The position numbers were made by a program, and so were the translations under genes. The notes under the pieces were generated by a model. It searched no databases and was not told where the DNA came from. It saw only the letters and a list, made by a program, of their open reading frames with translations. DNA of 64,000 bases from Symbiodinium natans (lineage: Eukaryota; Sar; Dinophyceae; Suessiales; Symbiodiniaceae), in the NCBI GenBank assembly GCA_905221605.1, contig CAJNDS010000029.1, positions 126,001 through 190,000 of the forward strand, in the 5' to 3' direction. Below are positions 58,585 through 64,000 of this stretch, piece by piece. Position 1 is the stretch's first letter. Every line of letters begins with the position of its first letter.

Positions 58585-59096
58585 GTAGACATCAGGCATG
58601 GACGATGTTTCAAACGCTATCATGTTGAACAACCTGTAGCAACCAAACACTTTCGAATCTTCGTGACCACATGGCTGCAGTTTGAACATACTTGGAAGTG
58701 TGTGTGCCCTCTTCAAGTTTCATGTGCAGTAAGAGGAGAAGCGAGGAGTGGGCAGCCATGGCGCAAACTCTGGCAAACGAGGTTGGCATGAGTGTGGGCA
58801 AGCGTTTGATATCCTCCAAGCCTGTGCATGCGCCAGCAAAGAGCATGCGGCCAATTATAGACAGCACTAGCTATATTGAGTGATTAATGGATCCTAAGTG
58901 AAGGCCAGAAAAGCTTGCTGTTATTGCCAAGGCACGAACACTTTGCAGCCGGAGTGATTGCCAGTGTCGCCTAGCTCGGCGTTTGGGCAGACGCGGCCAA
59001 TGTCTCGTATCAGCACATAAAGCTGATAAAGATTGCAATGCTTATCTAAAGGCCTTGCGGCACGGGCCGGCCTGGCCGTCTGAAAGCTGAAACTCG
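58585..59096. other. right flank of the YR element, no gene recognised
   Basis: Continues the sequence left of 47377 once the element is removed. Short ORFs only. Confidence 0.4.
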
Positions 59097-59608
59097 GGAA
59101 AGAAGAAGAAAAAGAGGAAGAGAAAGAATAATAAGATAAAAAGGCAGAACAAAAAGAAGAAGAAGAAGAAGAAGAAAGGAAAGAAGAAGCAAAAGAAGAA
59201 AAATAAAAGAAAGAAGACGAAACAGAAGAGTAATAAAAGAAAGAAGAAGAAAAGAACAATAACAAAAGAAACAAAAAGAAGAAAAGGAAAGAAGAATATA
59301 AAGAAGAATAAGAAAAATCAAGAAGAAGAAAAAGAGGAAGACAAGGAATAATAAAAATAAGAAAATCAAAAGAAGAAGAAAAGAAAGAATAAAAATAAGA
59401 AAAGAAAGAAGAAGAAAAGAAGGAGGAATAATATAAAGAGGAAGACGAAGAAAAGAAAGAGGAGTAACATAAAGAGGAAGAAGAATAAAATAAATAAGAA
59501 AGGAAAGATGAAGCAAAAGAAGAAGAACGGAAGCAAGAAAATAAAGAAGAATAAAAAGAAGAAAAAGAATGAACAGGAAGCAGAAGAGAAGAAAGAACAG
59601 GAAGCGAC
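59097..59608 (+). repeat. ~510-bp homopurine (GAA/GGA-rich) tract
   Basis: Almost only A and G on the plus strand (AAGAAGAAGAAAAAGAGG style) with scattered T and C. Phe/Ser/Leu-rich ORFs on the minus strand are a by-product. Can form triplex DNA; strong replication and sequencing obstacle. Confidence 0.9.
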
Positions 59609-59648
59609 AGCCGAAACCCTAGATATACTCCGAGTGCGCGAGCGAGCA

Positions 59649-59671
59649 TGCGCGCGCACGCGCGCGCGCGC
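59649..59671. repeat. alternating CG/CA tract
   Basis: GCGCGCACGCGCGCGCGC: alternating purine-pyrimidine, prone to Z-DNA. Confidence 0.8.
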
Positions 59672-59831
59672 AGCAGCTTCATTGGCATCATCGGCTTGGG
59701 GGTGGGGTCGACAAAAAGGGCCAGAGATGGGTGGGGGGGGGGTGGGGGGCGCCCTCCAAGCGAGCATCATGAGCATCAGCGAGGCTCCGGAGCCGGGACC
59801 CGAGAGTTTTGGAGAAATGAGGGCTCAGGAT

Positions 59832-60150
59832 GCCAGCACAAGAACACCTCTGTCGCGCCCGCCGACGCGAATAGCGCCCCAGACGCGCGCGGCACCGGTC
59901 CAGGGCCCGCCCTAAATGCTGCGCCTGCCAGCACAAACGACACCCGCGTCGCGCCTGCCAACGCGAAGCGAGCCCCCCGAGCACGCGCGGCACCGGTCCA
60001 GGGCCCCTAAATGCTGCGCCTGCCAGCACAAAGGACACCTGTGTCGCGCCTGCCGACGCGAAGCAAGCCCCCCGAGCACGCGCGGCACCGGGCCAGGGCC
60101 CCTAAATGCTGCGCCTGCTAGCACAAACCAACGCGAAGCGAGCCGCTGTC
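59832..60150 (+). repeat. 95-bp tandem repeat, about 3.3 copies
   Basis: Units start at 59832, 59927, 60022 and 60117 (partial), each from GCCAGCACAA through TGTCGCGCC and GCACCGGTCCAGGGCCC to CTAAATGCTGCGCCT. Units 2 and 3 are the most alike. Confidence 0.9.
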
Positions 60151-60174
60151 ATGGTGTGCACAAGCGACACCTGT

Positions 60175-60420
60175 GTCGCGCCACGTGTGGTGAGTTAGTG
60201 AATGGTGTCAGATGGTGTGGGTGCTGTCATGGTGTGTGGTGAGTTAGTGAATGGTGTCAGAGTGTGTGCATGGTGTGTCACCTGTGTCGCACCACCTGTG
60301 TCGCGCCTGCATAGTGTGTGGCAAGTGAATGGTGTCAGATGGTGCGTGGTGCTGTCATGGTGTGTGGTGAGTTAGTGAATGGTGTCAGAGTGTGTGCATG
60401 GTTTCTGGTGTGGAGATGAT
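60175..60420 (+). repeat. GT-rich degenerate tandem repeat
   Basis: GTGTGGTGAGTTAGTGAATG followed by GTGTCAGA recurs at about 60184, 60234 and 60362, with CACCTGTGTCGC words between. Confidence 0.75.
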
Positions 60421-60472
60421 GTCGCGTGTGTGGAATAGATGATGTCGCGTGTGTGGAGTAGGAGGAAGTGTG

Positions 60473-60592
60473 TGGAGGAGGGAGGAGGGAGGAGGGAGGA
60501 GGAGGCGGGAGGAGGGGGAGGAGAAGGAGGAGGAGGAGGAGGAGGAGGAGGAGGAGGAGGAGGAGGAGGAGGAGGAGGAGGACGCGGAGGCG
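60473..60592 (+). repeat. GGA microsatellite
   Basis: About 100 bp of GGA/GGGA repeats ending GGAGGACGCGGAGGCGGG; guanine runs could form quadruplexes. Confidence 0.9.
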
Positions 60593-60599
60593 GGACATG

Positions 60600-62456
60600 G
60601 CGGGACAGCCAGAACCCCGCACAAAGATGTGGGGAAAAATGGACCAGTTTCTTATGAAAATGTGGGAATGGAGGCTTTTTCGGAAAACCAAGAAATCGAC
60701 CAAATCCTATGAAAATTCTTATAGGGAATGTAGCCTTTTCCTAGGAAGACCATGGGAGGAGCAGACCAGGGGACCAGGGGACCACGAAAAATATGTTTAA
60801 AAGCACCCAAAAAGGACAAAAAAGTACTCAAAAACCCTTTGCTTGCGGCGGCCACTCTGCGTTGAGCAGCATCCATTAAGATCCAGCGGCAACAGCAGCG
60901 TAGTGTCCAACAGAGAAAGACATCGCCGCGCCACCTGCAGGAAGAACACAGTGCAGTTGTGCCAGGAAATACATGCGAAAAGCAGATGTTGAAACTGGAT
61001 GGTTTACCGATCTGCAGTCGTGAGGCTCAGCTCCCCAACCGCCCGATGCTCCAGGTCGCCGGTGTCGCCTCGTGAGGCTGTTCTGCCTGGTGGCCGCAAA
61101 AGCACTGCGCCTGCACCGCTGATCTGCCAGCGCTGTCCGCCAAAGTTAAAACAAGTGCGATGCGTTGGTATGTGTTGTTTCATCAGAAGACGTGCGCAAT
61201 TTGGAACTTTTTGAACTGTCTCATGATCAGCCTTTATATCCAAAGTTCTTGATTGTTTCAATTTTGTTTTTTTGGTTCCGTGTTCAAACCTACATAGACA
61301 TAGACGAATTTTCGAATGGCGTTGTATTGCACATCGCCAAGACTTCTCTTCCCAACCTTATCAGCTAACCCTAGTCCCACGGCGGACGTGTCGCGCTTTT
61401 AGGTATGGCGTTCTTTTTTTGGTCAAGTATGTCTGCTGTGTTCAAAGTTGTTAACGGTTATTTGTGCATGTTTCGAACGCAGAGGTTCTTTCGGGGGTCC
61501 TTACCGAAGGACTCTACCGTTGGTCCCCCAAACATGCGATTTTTCAGGCCCCACACTGAGTTGGAGGTGCAGCACGTGAGAAAGGGGTGGCGCCGTTAAA
61601 GTGAACGAAGGAGTGCGTGGATCATAGCAGTGGCAGGGCTTAAAGTTGCTTCAATGGCCGCTAAAGAGGATCTTTGACAGTGCGTAAGGGCAAGCCTTAT
61701 ACTTGTGGTGGTCGCAGCAATTCTTGTGCACAGCATTCGCACGTCATCTGTTCTATTGCAGTTTCTTTACTGTGCACATTTTGACGGTGAAGGTTGTTTG
61801 CATAAGCCGTTTGGCAACCAATCTGTCGACGACACGTCATGCACGCTGGCTCTTGCTTGAAGGACATGAACATCACAGTATAAGCCGGGATACGTGCATT
61901 GCACAACTGTATGGGGTATCAATGGCATGGTTTCGCGCTCTCAGCTACGTGTTCTCCGCGTTCAAGTCAAGCCTGGAAGAACGTTACGTGCATCATCGTT
62001 CGTGCAAGCTTCTAGGCAAACATAAACACAGGCTGGCAAACTTGTGTTTCACCAGTCGCCCTGGTGGAGTTTCTGCCATGGGCGAACCTTCCAGCCTCAC
62101 GGGAGACGTCGGACCCCACGTGTCATAGGCAGTCCGCACATGAAAGCAACCAAACCGGAAGCCTTGGAGGACCTGCTTTCCCCGTTGTTATACCGGTGGG
62201 TCGTGGGTACCTCAGTTCAATGCTCGCAAGCTGAGTGATTGGTCAGGGTAGCTGTTTTGCGTTGTCGCAGCTTCCAGCGTCTTTCAGGTGCCGGCACTGT
62301 CGAGGAACTTGCTGCGCCGTCTACATCAGCTGCTTCAGATTCCGCCCATGAGTCAGGCTGATGTCGCTCCAACAGCATCCAGGGCTTCGTGAATTTCAAC
62401 GGTTTTGAGGGGTGTTGAGGGATCACTCAGTGTGCCCAGGAGGTGTTTGTATGTGT

Positions 62457-62513
<57 letters not shown>

Positions 62514-62540
62514 TGGTGGAGTTTTTTCGCCAGGCCCCGA
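60600..62540. other. gene-poor stretch
   Basis: Short ORFs without motifs (the longest, about 61703-62128, is unremarkable). Contains the TG microsatellite below. Confidence 0.4.
62459..62512 (+). repeat. (TG)n microsatellite
   Basis: About 26 TG units, just before the possible exon at 62549. Confidence 0.9.
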
Positions 62541-62548
62541 AGCGGAAG

Positions 62549-62738
62549 CTGCTATGTGGAAGGCCAGCAATGTGATTTTCAGCACATGCACTTTTTCTGC
62601 CAGTTCCAGGCCCTTGGAGACGTCGTGACGACTAGGCCTGGACATGTCTTGTCGTTGCGATTCACTCCAAGACTCGGAGAGCTCAGGCTGAAGTTGGCGG
62701 CAGATCAGCTGTCCAAGGCGGGCGCCAAATTTCAATAA
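62549..62738 (+). CDS. possible terminal exon, Cys/His-rich
   Basis: Preceded by TTTTTTCGCCAG, a plausible 3' splice site. The frame reads CYVEGQQCDFQHMHFFCQ, which recalls a CCCH zinc finger, then a helical tail, and stops at a TAA within CAATAAAA (62734-62741). No upstream exon was identified. Exon status is inference. Confidence 0.3.
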
Positions 62739-63071
62739 AAGGCGGTTCCACCGCGTGTTGCTAACACTAACGTTTCTGGATTCAGGTGGTTCCCCTTTTC
62801 ACGCCCAGCATTCCTGGGCCAAAACAAATCCAGACATATGGCTGTTCATCGAGTAGGTAGCACATCAGCTTCCAACTCCAATTTGGTTTGTGACAATTTT
62901 GCGGGCATTCGAAAAGATCCTGGGCGTTTTCCCAGGGACCGTCAAGTCCTGCAGCCTGGGTCCCAGAGGTTACGCAATGGCATGGGAGCCTTGCGGCCTC
63001 AGATCGCGATTCCCAGGCGCCACCCTTCATGAGCAGCAGCGCGCTGCCTCCTGTAGGTCCAGGAGCGGCCT

Positions 63072-63398
63072 TTGCAGAGGTTTCCTTTCTTCCTCGAATA
63101 TCTCTCGCAGCTCCTGAGATTTCTTGTAGCTCCTGAGATTTCTTGTAGATCTGGAGGCCTCGGCATGGGAGCCCTGCCATCCGTTCCAGTGTCCGGAGCT
63201 GGCCCCGGTCCTTGGGGTGCTCTGCCACCAATGCCTCCCGTTGCCTTGGTCTCAGATGCTCTCGATACAGTAATACAAGCTCACAATCTCCACGGCGCTG
63301 CGCTCCGCTTCGGCTCCTTGAAGCTCAGGTGGCTCCAGCTTCAGCGGCGTGTGCGCTGTGGGCATCGCCGTGTGTCGCCCACCCAGCCCGGGGACTGA
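63072..63398 (+). other. possible exon region
   Basis: Open plus-strand frame with a Pro/Gly/Ala-rich part and a helical basic end. It follows two adjacent copies of a 19-bp sequence ending TTTCTTGTAG (63109-63146), which looks like a duplicated 3' splice site. No family recognised. Confidence 0.2.
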
Positions 63399-63479
63399 TT
63401 TTGAGCGTGGACATGTGGTGATACATAGGACCACGTGCCCTGCCTGCAGGCAGTGCCTGGTCAGCGTAAGCCATCGCAG

Positions 63480-63647
63480 AAGGCCGAGCGGACCACCGCC
63501 GATCACAAAGATATTGTCAATATTGTCGCTGTTGCTACCGTTGAGCTTGATGCAGGCATTGGGCAGATTTCTCTGACACTGCGTCGCGTGACAGAGTGGT
63601 GTCAAAGACTCTTGCAATGCCGCCAGCGAGAACATGCTGCAGCGTGA
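63480..63647 (+). other. possible exon region, helical
   Basis: Plus-strand frame after ATCGCAG, ending CRQREHAAA and a stop at 63645-63647. The part DIVNIVAVATVELDAGIGQI is protein-like. An overlapping minus-strand frame (63770-63252) is also open, so orientation is uncertain. Confidence 0.2.
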
Positions 63648-64000
63648 TTGTTTGATGGCCCATGCCAATTCATGCCACACCGTGTCAAGCTCAACTCTGC
63701 TTAATTTGACACATGAAATGCAGAAGAGCAGTCGCTTTAAACCATAGTCGTGTGTGAATAGAAACACCAAGAACTGTGGTGAGCAGCCTTAGCTTTCGCT
63801 GCGAGCTCTTGGGGCCGTTGTTGACATTCGTCAGTCTCTTTTTCCTTGGGGCTTCTGGGGCTTCTGGGGTTTATGTTAAAGTCCTTTTGGGGTTTCAGAA
63901 GGCTTGGGTCTCCGGTTTTCCCGCTTTTCCGTCTCCTCATGCAGCCAATGGCGCCCGCCTCAGAAGGCACAGCCTCGGCGCCGGCTTCCAGTGCCGCTGT

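Noticed and set aside
58921-59776. Minus-strand Phe/Ser/Leu-rich ORFs that look like multi-pass membrane proteins
   Set aside because: They are translations of the homopurine tract, not a gene.
60335-60712. Poly-Gly, poly-Glu, poly-Ser and poly-Leu ORFs
   Set aside because: By-products of the GGA microsatellite.
62412-62548. Cys/Val-repeat ORF
   Set aside because: It is the (TG)n microsatellite; only the sequence after 62549 is considered as coding.
1-64000. tRNA, rRNA, CRISPR, bacterial promoters or operons
   Set aside because: No cloverleaf with conserved B box, rRNA signature, spaced repeat array or Shine-Dalgarno pattern was seen; the window is eukaryotic.

Overview
The window looks like a piece of dinoflagellate nuclear chromosome, probably from the Symbiodiniaceae or a relative. 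The evidence is the dense population of retroelements of very different classes, long uninterrupted ORFs inside those elements surrounded by gene-poor spacer, and an exact 12-nt match to the 3' end of the dinoflagellate spliced leader (TTTTGGCTCAAG) in both LTRs of one element. There are no bacterial operons, rRNA genes, CRISPR arrays or recognisable tRNA genes. Taxonomic placement is inference.

Layout. 1-5.1 kb: minus-strand LTR retroelement (gag with membrane segments, zinc knuckle, aspartic protease) running off the left edge. 5.2-6.3 kb: decayed DIRS-like RT/RNase H. 6.4-7.0 kb: minisatellites. 7.0-9.0 kb: no gene recognised. 9.2-24.8 kb: a GC-richer block with an array of diverged duplicated modules, a huge minus-strand gene set (an 1885-aa protein with a GFSAGS alpha/beta-hydrolase-like nucleophile motif and a C-terminal superfamily 1 helicase, continuing in other frames, then a 1049-aa unknown protein), recurrent short hairpins, and two head-to-head copies of an unknown domain.

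25.05-35.36 kb: a full-length 10.3-kb Copia-type element with near-identical LTRs, a 5-bp target duplication, PBS, PPT, gag-pro, an extra proline-rich ORF and pol. Pol carries a C-terminal methyltransferase-like extension. It is inserted in the 3' part of a minus-strand LINE (35.4-41.7 kb). The LINE has an endonuclease and RT that are open, and an RNase H tail that is frameshifted. 43.5-44.75 kb: the 3' remnant of a tyrosine-recombinase (YR) retroelement.

47.38-58.58 kb: a complete 11.2-kb YR (DIRS/PAT/Ngaro-like) retroelement on the plus strand, with the diagnostic A1-ORFs-B1A2-B2 split direct repeats (A repeats identical, B repeats one difference seen). It carries a tyrosine recombinase, Gag with a zinc finger, a UGA-CUAG stop context between Gag and Pol, a methyltransferase-like domain fused before RT/RNase H, three overlapping small 5' ORFs, and a conserved small ORF between A2 and B2. 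58.6-64 kb: simple repeats, a 95-bp tandem repeat, and a few possible exons of an unidentified gene.

The best candidates for something undescribed are: the YR element with its extra ORFs and apparent readthrough; the hydrolase-helicase block with its covarying hairpins; and the spliced-leader relic inside LTRs. Several ORFs have no ATG where the frame opens; where so, the start given is the first in-frame ATG or the text says none was found.
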